From contig JAJTWR010000021.1 in NCBI GenBank assembly GCA_021613335.1, forward strand, positions 2,562,001 to 2,626,000: DNA of 64,000 nucleotides, in the 5' to 3' direction. Below are positions 37,141-47,114 of the stretch, in pieces. The position numbers were made by a program, and so were the translations under genes. Within the stretch, counting starts at the first letter, position 1; each line of letters starts with the position of its first letter. The DNA is from Whitmania pigra (Eukaryota; Annelida; Clitellata; Hirudinida; Haemopidae). The notes beneath the pieces are model-generated. The model was not told the origin of the DNA. It saw only the letters and a program-made list of their open reading frames with translations, and ran no database searches.

Positions 37141-37178
37141 TTATTAACGTCCGTTGCATAGCTAGATTATTAGGACGG
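37141..37178 (-). repeat. Rep-C fragment
   Basis: Minus-strand unit CCGTCCTAATAATCTAGCTA through GCAACGGACGTTAATAA. The CGTCC/GGACG terminal pairing is intact. No clear target duplication. Confidence 0.6.
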
Positions 37179-37261
37179 TGCTCCCGCAGCGGGGTTCGAA
37201 TCCGCGCTGCCATCGTGAGAGGCGCACGATGGTCGGACGGTTTTAACGATCTCTATTTGAT

Positions 37262-37294
37262 TATAGTCTGTTGCATAACTAAGATGATTTGGAC
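37262..37294 (-). repeat. Rep-C fragment
   Basis: Minus strand: GTCCAAATCATCTTAGTTAT then GCAACAGACTATAATCAAATA. The same 5' boundary as the other copies; the short A-rich tail is eroded. Confidence 0.6.
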
Positions 37295-37706
37295 AAAAAC
37301 TCTCTGAATAGACTTTCGGTTTAAATGTTGACAACCTGCTAGTCTTATTCATATCTAAAGCGGGTTCGCCAAACGAGCCACAACTTCTCGCTCAGGGAAA
37401 AGGTGAAAGTACCGTCAATTCATCAACTTCCCAATTTTCTCAATCTTTTTTTTTAGCTGAGTTCCATGTTCCATGATTGTTTTAGCTGATCTCTAAGGAG
37501 ACTTAAGTGCGCAGATTTGCAATATAATTCGGTCTTATTTTAAAGTTGCTATAAAATAATGCAAACAAAGATTCTTTTTGATCAACTTTAATATGAATCA
37601 CCGACTTTTGAAAATCTCGGATCTGAAATCCAAATTTTTTGCATTGCGACCGACCGTAATGTTTACATATCTTCAGAATGACGAATAAATGTGTCCCCTC
37701 GTTGCA

Positions 37707-40700
37707 TTATTTCCATACTGGTACTTCTAGCTTTGACAGTGGCTTTTTACCCAGTATCACGTCGGCAGCCTTTTCTGCGATCATTATTACTGGAGCGTTC
37801 AAATTTCCACTGACAATGCTGGGCATAATAGAAGCGTCAACCACCCGCAATTTTTCAACACCCAGCACTCGACATTGGGCGTCTACCACAGATAACCCAT
37901 CCGTTTCGGGTCCCATTTTCGCAGTTCCGCAAGGGTGATAAGCACTCTCAACCGTTGCTTTTATGAAGTCATCGATTTCTTTATCAGAATCAAACTTGGT
38001 GCTAGGGTCAAGAAAGCCGGCATTGAAGTCGTCGAATGCCTTCTGAGCGAATATTTGTTTAGTTAGCTTGACGCAGCATCTTAAGTCCATTAAGTCTTTC
38101 TTGGTGCTTAAGTAGTTGGGATTTATTAATGGAGGTTCGTGCGGATTATTCGTTTTCAATTTTATTTGTCCGACACTAGTTGCACGCATTGTACCGGCGT
38201 GCACTTGATAAGCATGGCAATTTGCCATTCTCTGGCTATGATCAATGACGACGGATGGCAAAAAATGCAGCTGAATATCCGGATGGGATTCTCGGTCTGA
38301 ACTTTTGATGAAGGCTCCTGCTTCGAGATGAGAGGTGGACGCTGCTCCACCTCCTGTGAGGAACCATTGCAATCCAGCTTTTACCATATTGTATGGAAAT
38401 TTCCACTGGTACTTATACAAGGTTACAGGTTTTTTGCACTTGTACTGCATGAAGACTTCCAAGTGATCTTGTAAATTTTCTCCTAAGCCAGGAAGATTTG
38501 AAACCACTGGAATGTTTAAGTCTTTCAGGTGGTTGGCGTTTCCTATTCCACTTAGCATTAGGAGTTGTGGTGTGTTTATAGAACCTGCACAAATCACAGT
38601 TTCTTTTCTAGCTCTGGCCTCCTTCAATTCGCCTTGGTGTTCATATTTTACTCCCAAAGCTTTCTTGTTCTCGAAAAGTATTTGGAGAACCTTAGCCTGC
38701 GTTTGAAGATGCAAATTTTTGTAATTTCTCAGTGATGGTCTTAGGTAGGCTACAGAAGAGCTCCATCTTTTTCCATCCTTTATAGTCATGTCAAAATGCC
38801 CAAAACCTTCCTGGAAAACAATGAAGACTATAACGTTAAAATTAAAAAAAAAAGTGGAATAGAAAAATAATGTTGAGTTTTTTAATTAACTAGGATTTTA
38901 TTTTTGCGAACTCCCCTTAGATTCGGAATTTGCTTGGTCATTTATAGGATTTAATGCCTGAATACTTGAATACTAAATATGTACGGACGAAACTCACAAG
39001 ATTATTTTGGAAGGAATTGATACACTGTACAGAAGGATAAGAATCGACCGGGGTCACTTTTTTAGCCGTGGCCGGGGTACAAAATACATGTTTAGATATG
39101 AAACTTTCTAACGTATTAACAGTGTTATTTTCTGCCTTTCTTAAACTTTTTAAAAATATTCGCAATGCTGGCAGGCAAATTCAGCGATGAATGCTGTGTT
39201 AGTTATTTGGCTGTAATTCCATAATTACAAGACTCGTTTGTACATATAAAACTTGTAATTGTAACTTTATTTATATAGCGCCATATGCATAAGAGGCTTT
39301 TTATTTATTTATTTATTTGATTATAGTCCGTTGCATAAGAGGCGCTTCTTGTAACCATTTATATAGCGCTCCTGTCCAAGGGCTCTTGGCGGCAGTGCAG
39401 GCTGGGTTTCGAAAACGACTTTTGCCATGTTACCATGTAACCCATTCGGCTGACCTGCATTATATACCTGCCTCCATTAAATACCTTTGGTTATAAACCT
39501 TAATCAAAGTCTAAAGAGAAATTCAGTCTTTTTGAGTCGCTTGATTTTAGGATAAAATGAAAAAGGTCACCTCTTAAAGTTTGATTTTTTTGAGGGTTTG
39601 CCTCTTGCCATAAATGAAATGACATAACTGTATCTGAGAAGGCATAGATACAACAAGAGAACAAGTATAAGAAGAAACTTGTAGGTGTCTTGGATAATCC
39701 CTCCCTTTTGGAAAGTGTGTCCTAACGAGCTGCTAGCAGAGCGGCAAACCTGAAGTTGATGGGGGGATGGATGGATGGCCCACTTGCCAGCCCAAATGAT
39801 AATGAAAGCAGTTCTAAATGGCACTCGTGCTCAGACGTTCGCCAAAGAAAGAGGAAACATTACTGTTTCCTAAGTTTAATCATTTTAAGAGCAGCTTTAT
39901 TCCACAAAGATGCTTCAAGTATCGGACGATTTTGTTTATTATGAGTTATCATAATAATAATAATCGATGCGCAGAGGTTGACGTGAGTCTCATCGATAAC
40001 CATATAACATGCGGTGCGTTACTATGAAGTCGGATAGGTAGGGTTTTCGCTTGATCAGCGATTGTGGCCCACCCCTCGAGAACGTCAGGAGTTTGGGCCG
40101 AAACGTTTGATGACGGGGGCACTCCTCTGATGATTCCCTGTCGGTTACCTTCGCGGTAGGAGTTTCCAAGTTCTACGTCGAGGCATTGGCCATTTGGCAC
40201 TCGTGAATAGATCGAATAGATCGATGGAATTTATTTGATTGGCTGGATCAACAGTAGAATGACCTGGATGACAACCTCATGAATATTAAGGAATAAAAGA
40301 CTGTGCTAAAGATATCTTACACATTCAAAAACTTTAAGCATCTCTTTGTTTTTTGGTCGAATAAATAGGATTATTTTACCATGTTCAGAAGGGTTGCCGG
40401 AAGGGAAGACATCTTCTCAGAACGCAGAGGAGATAACGTACTCACGGAGCCACATGCATAGCTTAAGAGGCACTTATTCATTTATTTAAAGTCCGCTGCC
40501 TAACTAAGATGATTTAAACTTTAGAGGCGCTTCTCGTTAAGCAGTTATATAGCGATCCTTCCGAACGGGTTTCCGCTTACTAACGCAACCCGATTAACGC
40601 AACGGGATTTTAGACTTTCGCGACATAAGTCGAAGTAAATTGACGAGATGCCGATCATTAGTGGCATCTGTTTACTTAAGCAGATTTTCAACTTCGTTAC

Positions 40701-41614
40701 AAATGTTATGGCTGGAGAGGCTTGTGCCATCTGCATATTGGTGAAATAAAAATTTGAGATTTCAAACAATATCTGATAAATATAATTTTAAACATTTTCA
40801 CTGCATTTGGAGAATGTCGTCCTTTTTTTTTTATCTACAGTTGCTTTATTGAAATGTTTTAAATGATTTACGATTTTATTCTGATGAATTCTGGTGAATC
40901 CTGGTGTAAAACAAATTTATTGATGATAAAGGTTGGATTATCCAAGCATCTTAAAACAGATAAGACCTTTTGCTTAGTATCTGAAAATTAAATTACCTGT
41001 TTGAATCCATTGCAGTCGTCCGTATGCTTGTAACCAGCCTCCAATCCTGCTCGAAGAAAAACTTCATACAAAGGATTTTCCCACTTCCCTCTCGAAACGT
41101 AAAGGGGTCCGCACCCCCCTCTGTATGCATCTTCTCCCAGTTCGTGGCATTGAGCTTTTTTGAAATATGGTAAACATTCGAAGTATGACCATCCTATTGC
41201 TCCTTCCCTTTCCCACCTGTTGTAATCGGAAGCATGTCCTCGAATGTACACCATAGCGTTGATGGAAGAAGAACCTCCGACAACCTTGCCTCTGGGCCAG
41301 AAAAATGTTCTGTTGTTGGCTTCAATCTGGGGAGTTGTCGAATAACACCAATTATATTTTGGATCTTTTAGGCTATACGTTAAAGCCGCAGGCATTGAGA
41401 ATTTCCAACTTCGATCATTAGGTCCCGCTTCCAAAACAAGTACTTCGTTAGAACCGGCTTCTGGTTCGGAAAGTCTGCTTGCTAAGACACTTCCTGCTGA
41501 TCCAGAACCGACTATTACGTAGTCATATTCCGATATGCTCAATGGCCTCGAAAAAGCTAACATCAAGTTACATTTTCCAGAAATTGAAAATAAGGAACTT
41601 CGGATTTTGAACAT
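37707..41614 (-). CDS. CHDH: Choline dehydrogenase (GMC oxidoreductase), 2 exons, complete
   Basis: FAD enzyme that oxidises choline to betaine aldehyde at the inner mitochondrial membrane. Exons 41614-40997 and 38810-37707, joined in phase, give 573 aa (human 594). The N-terminus (MFKIRSSLFSISGKCNLMLA) is basic and Ser-rich, as expected of a mitochondrial presequence. It is followed by the FAD-binding YVIVGSGSAGSVLASRLSE and the GMC signature 1 GKVVGGSSSINAMVYIRGHA. The second exon carries signature 2 (GSINTPQLLMLSGIG), the catalytic His region HPCGTAKMGPETDGLSVVD and the C-terminal SGNLNAPVIMIAEKAADVIL with the second active-site Asn. CHDH is preferred over other GMC enzymes by the overall block pattern; a bacterial-like choline dehydrogenase paralogue is the alternative. 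The intron (38811-40996) is repeat-filled. Confidence 0.92.
39250..39475 (+). repeat. Rep-B copy, best preserved
   Basis: Reads TTGTAATTGTAACTTTATTT, GCGCCATATGCATAAGAGGC, (Rep-C insertion), GCGCTTCTTGTAACCATTTA, TAGCGCTCC, GGCGGCAGTGCAGGCTGGGT, ATGTTACCATGTAACCCATT, CGGCTGACCTGCA. Use this and the 54418 copy as references for the family. Confidence 0.65.
39298..39332 (-). mobile_element. Rep-C: 35-bp LINE-tail insertion with 11-bp target duplication
   Basis: GCATAAGAGGC precedes (39287-39297) and follows (39333-39343) a 35-bp insert consisting of AACGGACTATAATCAAATAA and an (AAAT)n tail on the minus strand. It sits inside a Rep-B copy, which reads continuously once the insert and one copy of the duplication are ignored. 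Confidence 0.75.
39830..40194 (-). mobile_element. Rep-A element delimited by an 11-bp target duplication
   Basis: TGGCACTCGTG flanks the 365-bp insert (39819-39829 and 40195-40205). The Rep-A core is at about 40040-40160 on the plus strand: TTGATCAGCG, GGGCCGAAACGTTTGATGAC, CACTCCTCTGATGATTCCCT. The left part (39830-40030) carries sequence not seen in the other copies. Long duplication and no terminal inverted repeats suggest a retroposed element, but there is no A-rich tail to confirm it. Confidence 0.6.
40440..40575 (+). repeat. Rep-B copy carrying a Rep-C insertion
   Basis: GCCACATGCATAGC..TTAAGAGGCACTT, then a Rep-C unit (about 40475-40519, minus: AGTTTAAATCATCTTAG ... GCGGACTTTAAATAAATG), then TTAGAGGCGCTTCTCG and TTATATAGCGATCC. 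The flanking TTAAGAGGCACTT/TTTAGAGGCGCTT is an imperfect duplication. This is the same position in Rep-B as the 39298 insertion. Confidence 0.6.
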
Positions 41615-42322
41615 GCTTGATCGTTAAATTAACCACGAAGACTTGAGAACTCGAGTAATGAGTGTAGTCTTGACTAATGAGGTTAAAGTCCGCATCGAGT
41701 GTAGCGTAGAAAACTCTAAATTTTCATGCACACGATTTCGTCACCAAATCATGTTCATTTGTAGAGATATTAGAGATATTTCAAAAATTGCCAAATCAAA
41801 TTATTTCCATCGAAAAGTGCTTTTAAAGAATGCACATTTAAAACTTCTCTCAATTCAATTTCAACACTTTCACTTTTCAATGCACAGTAAAAAAAATCGG
41901 AAGAGAAAAAAAATCTTCATCGAATTTTAATGTCCGCGTTCAGGACCTGAGATCACCCTCGGACAGATAAAAAAGAAGAATATAGCGAGGGTCAGCAAGG
42001 CTTTCCAAGAGTGAACAACAAGCGTCAATCTCGTGAGGTCTTATATTACAAATTTAAGTTTCGGCCTTTATTTTTTCTGCCGCACCTGCATCTCTCCAGA
42101 TTCTGTATGTGTCTTGGAGTGCTTAAATCACGACACTCATTAGGCCCCACCTTGAAAAACCCATTCCTCTCCAGAACCCATACGATGCTTCAGCCTTCAC
42201 TCCCCCCCAGTTACAAGTTTGGGAAATGTCTATTGCTCGGATATCTTGATGCTGAACTTTGAGATAGGGTGTGGGAGTGACGATCCACAGTTTGTGCTTG
42301 ATGAATCTCTGTTCGAAGTGAG
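41615..42322. other. 5' flank of CHDH, no gene seen
   Basis: The CHDH promoter lies here, without a clear core motif. The open frames at 41643 and 42011 are of low complexity and show no similarity I recognise. Confidence 0.45.
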
Positions 42323-43558
42323 CAGTGGCGCAACTAGGGGGGGGCAGGGGGGGGCGCAAGCCCCCCCCAGGCCTAATAGGAGAGACCCTGCAATTTTTCC
42401 AAATCTGATGAGTTTTTTTTTTGGTGGGGGGGGGGGGGGTAAGGGGATTTAACCTGAAACTTTGAGACAGAAGATAGTCAAACTCATTAATAAATTATTA
42501 AAGATACAAAATAAGACTGTAGACAGAAGATAGTCAAACTCATAATAATAATAATCTGTTGTATTTTTAATTCTTTATTAATTATAATTGGTAGTTTTGA
42601 TTTAAACAGTTTCAAAAATTTTTCGACTGCGTCGGGCTTTCGTCCCTTTTCTAAACTTGAGCCCCCCCCCCCCCCCCAGGATTTTTCGCTGGTTATCTGA
42701 TGATCAGATAATGTCGTTTTGACAACCCTGCCTTGGCTGCTCTTGATGCTTTGCAGAATGGCACAATGACTCCCGAACTTTCGGAATTCTGCAACATTCA
42801 TGGAAAAGACGCTGAAACTGTGCAAAGACAGCTCCAATTCACATCGACAAGTTTACGTGCTGATCAGTCTGATCCCAATGCATGTATCGAACTGCAAGAT
42901 CTTTTCTGTGCCACAAGCATTCAGCCCGAGTTGCATATGCTCGATGTTGCTCTTATTCAGACATTTACGTCATCAGATGCAGAAAGGGCATTTTCTAAAC
43001 TTCGCCTTATTAAAAGTCATCTCGGGACGACTATGTCTGCCTGTCGTTTGCAAAGTTTATTGAGAATACCTGTGAACAAAACAACTACTGCACTTCTTCC
43101 AGTAAATAAAATGGTGAACAGATTTTCACAGACTGATCGAAAAATTATTTTGTAACTGCAAACACATCAAAATGTAATTTAGACTACAACTTTTCAAAAT
43201 TGTTTTAAACTGTTTAGGATCTTAATTTTATACATAATTTAGATTAGGTGAAATGTTTAGGATATCAATCATATCATATTACAATTTTAAACATATCATA
43301 AACTTTTTTTTTTCAGTTGCTTTAACTGGCTTGAAACTTTGAAACAGAAGATAGTCAAGCTCATTAATAAATTATTAAAGATACAAAAAAGACTGCAGAC
43401 TTATAAATAAAAACTTATAATAATAATCTGTTCTATCTTTAATTCTTTATTAATTAAAATTAGTAGTATTGATTTGAACAGTTTCAAAAATTTTTCGACT
43501 GCGTCGGGCTTTTCTAAACTTGAGCCCCCCCCAGCATTTTTCGCTGGTTGCGCCCCTG
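42323..43558 (+). mobile_element. hAT transposon with perfect 8-bp target duplication
   Basis: Flanked by GAAGTGAG (42315-42322 and 43559-43566). Ends CAGTGGCGCAACTAGGGGGG and CAGGGGCGCAACCAGCGAAA with long C/G runs next to them. The plus-strand frame 42733-43155 carries the hAT C-terminal dimerisation block (TFTSSDAERAFSKLRLIKSH, LGTTMSACRLQSLLRI). The 3' end is present twice: about 42455-42690 and 43325-43550 are near-copies (GAAGATAGTCAA.CTCATTAA, CAGTTTCAAAAATTTTTCGA, CTGCGTCGGGCTTT). The rest of the transposase is missing, so the element is defective. Confidence 0.88.
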
Positions 43559-44944
43559 GAAGTGAGGCACACTTGAGTGGATTAAATTTCAATCTAACGC
43601 CAGCCATTGCACATTCCAACTGTTCTAGCAATCTCGTCATTCCTATGTCTGTGGAAGTCGTAACTTAAAATCTTTCTAAGTTTCACTTCACAAGTTTGGA
43701 CTTGCAAATAAGAATCAATAAACATGCTTCTTAATAAAATATGAACAAGTACTTGAGGTTCAAGTACAAGTACTCGAGGTCCAAGAACAACTCCAAGTAC
43801 CTGAAATCGAATACTACTCTAGTACAAGTACAAGTACAGTAAAAACTCCCAATACGGACACCTTGATAGAGGGAAAACTGCTTCTGCGTTTTTGTAATAC
43901 AATTTGACGCTTAATGACAGTGCTCAATTATGAACCTTTCAAACTTTAATAAAAGCATGCCTGAAATGGTTCCAAAACTGGCACATTCATTTTTTTAATC
44001 AAATTTTTTTAAAATAACATTTGCAAAAAAAGGTAGGTGGTAAAGCATCTTTAGATTTGTGTTAGATTTCAAACTTCCTATTTCGAGCTTGTTTAAGTGA
44101 CTTTTGATATATTTCCAATAGATTGTTAGCGATAGATTCTCAGCAAAGACAATGGTTGCCGAAGGACTGAATTTTGAGACCGTTACAAAAAAAACTTTGC
44201 GGAAAGAAAAGCGCGGAAAGTGTGTTTGTAAATTTTTAATTTAATTGTACTTCCATTAAAATAAATAATTGAGAACTTTTCAAAATTTTTAAGATTAACG
44301 GATTATTAACGGTCAAGAGGGGCGACGGTAAATTTTATGAAGAACAGTTGTCCCTGACTTACAAGTTTTCACTATCATTTTAATGCTTATTAACAGTTAA
44401 CACGCTGCAATCGAAAAGTGAGTAAAATTTATTTAGGTAAGTCATGGGCAACTCTTCGTAGATATCAAATTAATATTAATTACCATGCAGCCACTGGCCA
44501 CTTTGGGGAGACCAGGTTTTCGTAAATTTTGTTCAAAATATTTACCAAAGTATGCGATCTGTAGTTGCAGAACAGCAGGCAAACGGTTAATTATTTGTAT
44601 TATTCCAAAAAGTTTATTTTTAAAATTTATAAAAGGCTTAGAAAAAACTAGGCTGGTTTGCTGCAGAAGTTGACAGTTAACGACCTTCTTGCTTTTTCTG
44701 CAATTGCTGATGCATTTAAGAAGAGTAATTCTACAGCTCCAAGTTATTTAGCTGTTGAAAGACTGTTCAGTAGGGTAGGTTGGAGATGAATGGTGGATGT
44801 GTTTTATAAAGTGATATAGATAAAGCGGGCTGGATGTCACTAAAGTGTGATATGTCATGAGGGCGATTCTGAAGGTGGTACGATGTGAATCGGCAACCAG
44901 TGCAATTGTTTCAGGCAGTCCGTGCTATTGAGGCGTTACTAAAT
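43559..44944. other. Repeat-derived intergenic DNA
   Basis: Contains AAGTACAAGTAC-type simple repeats (43745-43835), a Tigger-like terminus CAGTAAAAACTCCCAATACGGACACC at about 43837, and a hAT C-terminal fragment at 44680-44790. No host gene recognised. Confidence 0.5.
44680..44790 (+). pseudogene. hAT transposase C-terminal fragment
   Basis: The frame reads FSAIADAFKKSNSTAPSYLA then VERLFSRVG and a stop. The P-S-x-x-A-V-E-R-L-F-S block is the hAT dimerisation motif. No ends were defined for this copy. Confidence 0.7.
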
Positions 44945-45215
44945 ACTCCGCCTTGGAGCTCCGACAGGGATCCTCAGAGGAGTTTCCCCCGTCTTCAAAC
45001 GTTTCGGCCCTTTGAGTCTCCTTACGTTTTCGGGGGGCGGGCCGCATCCGGTGATCAGCCGGATGTCCATGTCGGTTTGGTCTTGCTGGACCCAACTCTT
45101 ACCGCCGGCTTTGAGAGGCACTCGTTGGCCTTGTTATGCCGGTCACTGCTGCCTGGACTGGAGCGACTGCGAAAGCTCTCAATGGCTCCTTCATGTCGCA
45201 TGCTGTCTGTTTGTC
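44945..45215 (+). repeat. Rep-A copy, best preserved
   Basis: Reads CTCCGACAGGGATCCTCAGA, GGAGTTTCCCCCGTCTTC, AAACGTTTCGGCCCTTTGAG, TTTTCGGGGGGCGGGCCGC, CTGGACCCAACTCTTACCGC, TTATGCCGGTCACTGCTGCC and TCAATGGCTCCTTCATGTCG. It serves as the reference for Rep-A. No protein similarity I recognise, though a 164-codon frame crosses it. Confidence 0.75.
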
Positions 45216-45658
45216 GCCTGCAAACTTCGACTATGCGAGCGGGTGTGTCAATGAATTTCGGATATCTGCGGATTCAGTTTAAGAAAGTTAACGAGATGCC
45301 AATCATTGATAGTATCCGTGCAATTCCGCAAAATACTAAACGATTGAATTTGCTGAAAACCCGACCACACTGCTTATGATGGTCATTAATAGGTTATTTT
45401 TTTAAAAATAGGTATGATAGCAAGAGCATGAGATAACAATAAAAAATGAGTTTTATTTTATAATAATCATCATCATCATCACCTAACTTATTATTATACT
45501 TGAGAACAATTAACCAAATTATTTCTACAATTGTTTCATTTTATAAATAAATACTCAAAAACCCAACCCATGGGAATTTGGGGGTTTCACTTCAAAGTGG
45601 GAAGTCGGCGTTTTCACTTCAAAGTCGGCGATTAGTTCTGAGGATCGAGATAGCCGAT

Positions 45659-45716
45659 TTATTTATTTATTATTTATTTGATTATAGTCCTTTGCATAAC
45701 TGAGATGATTTGGACT
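45659..45716 (-). mobile_element. Rep-C: 58-bp LINE-tail retroposon with 13-bp target duplication
   Basis: CGAGATAGCCGAT flanks it perfectly (45646-45658 and 45717-45729). The minus strand begins AGTCCAAATCATCTCAGTTA, passes GCAAAGGACTATAATC and ends in (AAATA)n. This is the clearest copy of the unit. Confidence 0.85.
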
Positions 45717-45747
45717 CGAGATAGCCGATGAGGGGCCACGCCATTTA

Positions 45748-45793
45748 TTTATTTGGTTAAGGTCCGTTGCATATCTAAGATGATTTTGACTTG
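45748..45793 (-). repeat. Rep-C unit
   Basis: Minus strand AGTCAAAATCATCTTAGATA, GCAACGGACC, then a short AAATAAATAAAT tail. Only 30 bp from the preceding Rep-C insertion. No duplication found. Confidence 0.6.
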
Positions 45794-46223
45794 TTAATTA
45801 GCATTACATACGCTTTAGTTATGTAAAAGAAATGATGTGTATTATTATAATAATAGGATTATATTAATAATTAATAATGAAATAAATAAAATTTGATTTA
45901 AGATTCTCTTATGTGACTCCGATTTTTGCAGATATGTATGTATATAATGTCGGATTGATAAGCATGGATATCATCTTAGATATGTTTTGAATCTAATTTC
46001 TTCCCTCAGGACAGACTGGGCCGGACATTTCATCTTCCTGGGGGCACGCCTGGCATTTTCCTTTCGGATGATGTTCTTTGTTAAAGAGAAGGTGTCGATT
46101 CAAAGCATATTTTTCAACTCAGAGTCTGAGAAATGGAACCTCCTTCCTTCTTGAGGCACATTAGAATTTGTTCTTTGTCTTCACAAGCTCCTGTATGTTC
46201 TTTTATGTTGGGTGTCATAGGTT

Positions 46224-46375
46224 TAGCACATGCCACAGTGAACCACTCAGTTATGTTTGTCGCTCCAAACGAAGTTGAGAACCTGTGGAGGTGAGCTAAA
46301 GACAAATTCAAGAGGATGCGTGGCATCTCAGACATTCATCTAGAATCATACCTGGATCGGGTTCCTTTTCCATAG
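46224..46375 (+). pseudogene. Merlin/IS1016-like (ISXO2-type) transposase fragment
   Basis: The frame reads ATVNHSVMFVAPNEVENLWR, one stop, then AKDKFKRMRGISDIHLESYL. The pattern V-N-H-S-x-x-F-V, E-N/S-x-W, then R-G-x-x-x-x-x-L-x-x-Y-L is the C-terminal DDE region of ISXO2/Merlin transposases found in animals. Only this piece is visible and no terminal repeats were found. Confidence 0.5.
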
Positions 46376-46459
46376 GCTTGGGAACAGGCACTCCTGTAAC
46401 ATGGAACTTATCCGGGAATGCTATCCCGTCTGAGGATATATTATTGTGTTGCATTGTAT

Positions 46460-46843
46460 CAGTGGCGCAACCAGGGCGCCGAATAGGAGGAGGGACCCTG
46501 CAATATACGTATTACAATTTTAAACATATCATAAACTTTTTTTTATATTTGCTTTAACTGGTTTGAAACTTTGAGTTTGACTATCTTCAATCTGCAGTCT
46601 TTCTTAAGTATCATGAATAAATTATTAATTAATTTTAAAGATTTTTTAAAGATACATAAAAAGACTGCACACAGAAGATAGTCAAACTCATAATAATAAT
46701 AATCTGTTCTATCTTTAATTCTTTATTAATTATAATTGGTAGTTTTGATTTGAACAGTTTTCAAAATTTTTTCGGCTGCGTCGAGCTTTCGTCCCTTTTC
46801 TGAACTTGAGCCCCCAGACCATTTTTTGCTGGTAGCGCCACTG
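46460..46843. mobile_element. hAT MITE of the 42323 family, perfect 8-bp duplication
   Basis: CATTGTAT on both sides (46452-46459 and 46844-46851). Ends CAGTGGCGCAACCAGGG and CAGTGGCGCTACCAGC. The interior repeats the 3' end of the 42323 element (GAAGATAGTCAAACTCATAA, TTCTTTATTAATTATAATTG, GCTGCGTCGAGCTTTCGTCC) and has no transposase. 384 bp. Confidence 0.92.
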
Positions 46844-47114
46844 CATTGTATTGTGGGTTTCAAAACAACAGTTTTCAACGCAGGCATGAAAATGTACCGC
46901 TCAAAACTATATTTTTACCGCGCACACTGATAAGATATTAGAGAACATTGGTCGCATATCATTTCATCATAAACTATTAGAATTGCAAACTGCTAAGGTA
47001 CTGCTGAAAATGTTTTTCCCAATCACTTTGTGATAGATAATCGTATTTTTATAATCTATATTTTTATATTTTTCAAAATAATTTAAAAAAATAATTTGCG
47101 AAGAACTTCTAGTC

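Larger units (their letters stand above)
36664..37706. other. Convergent intergenic region WASHC5/CHDH
   Basis: Both genes end here. AATAAAATATATTTTC at 36774 is a plausible WASHC5 polyadenylation site. Three Rep-C pieces (37057, 37141, 37262) cluster in the middle. GGGTTCGAATCCGCGCTGCC at 37192 resembles a tRNA B box, but no tRNA folds around it. Confidence 0.55.
38811..40996 (-). other. CHDH intron, repeat-filled
   Basis: Holds Rep-B copies (39250-39475, 40440-40570), each with a small Rep-C insertion, and one delimited Rep-A element (39830-40194). No additional exon was needed to join the two CHDH exons in frame. Confidence 0.7.
45216..46223. other. Intergenic with simple repeats
   Basis: ATC/TCA microsatellite at about 45465-45482, two Rep-C units, and a GAAGTCGGCG/AAGTCGGCG direct repeat at 45600-45630. 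No gene. Confidence 0.5.

Noticed and set aside
37180..37260. tRNA gene around GGGTTCGAATCC at 37192
   Set aside because: A B box is present but there is no T-stem complement, A box at the right distance, or acceptor stem.
44885..45379. 164-codon open frame as a gene
   Set aside because: It is an open stretch through the GC-rich Rep-A repeat; the same DNA in other copies is broken.
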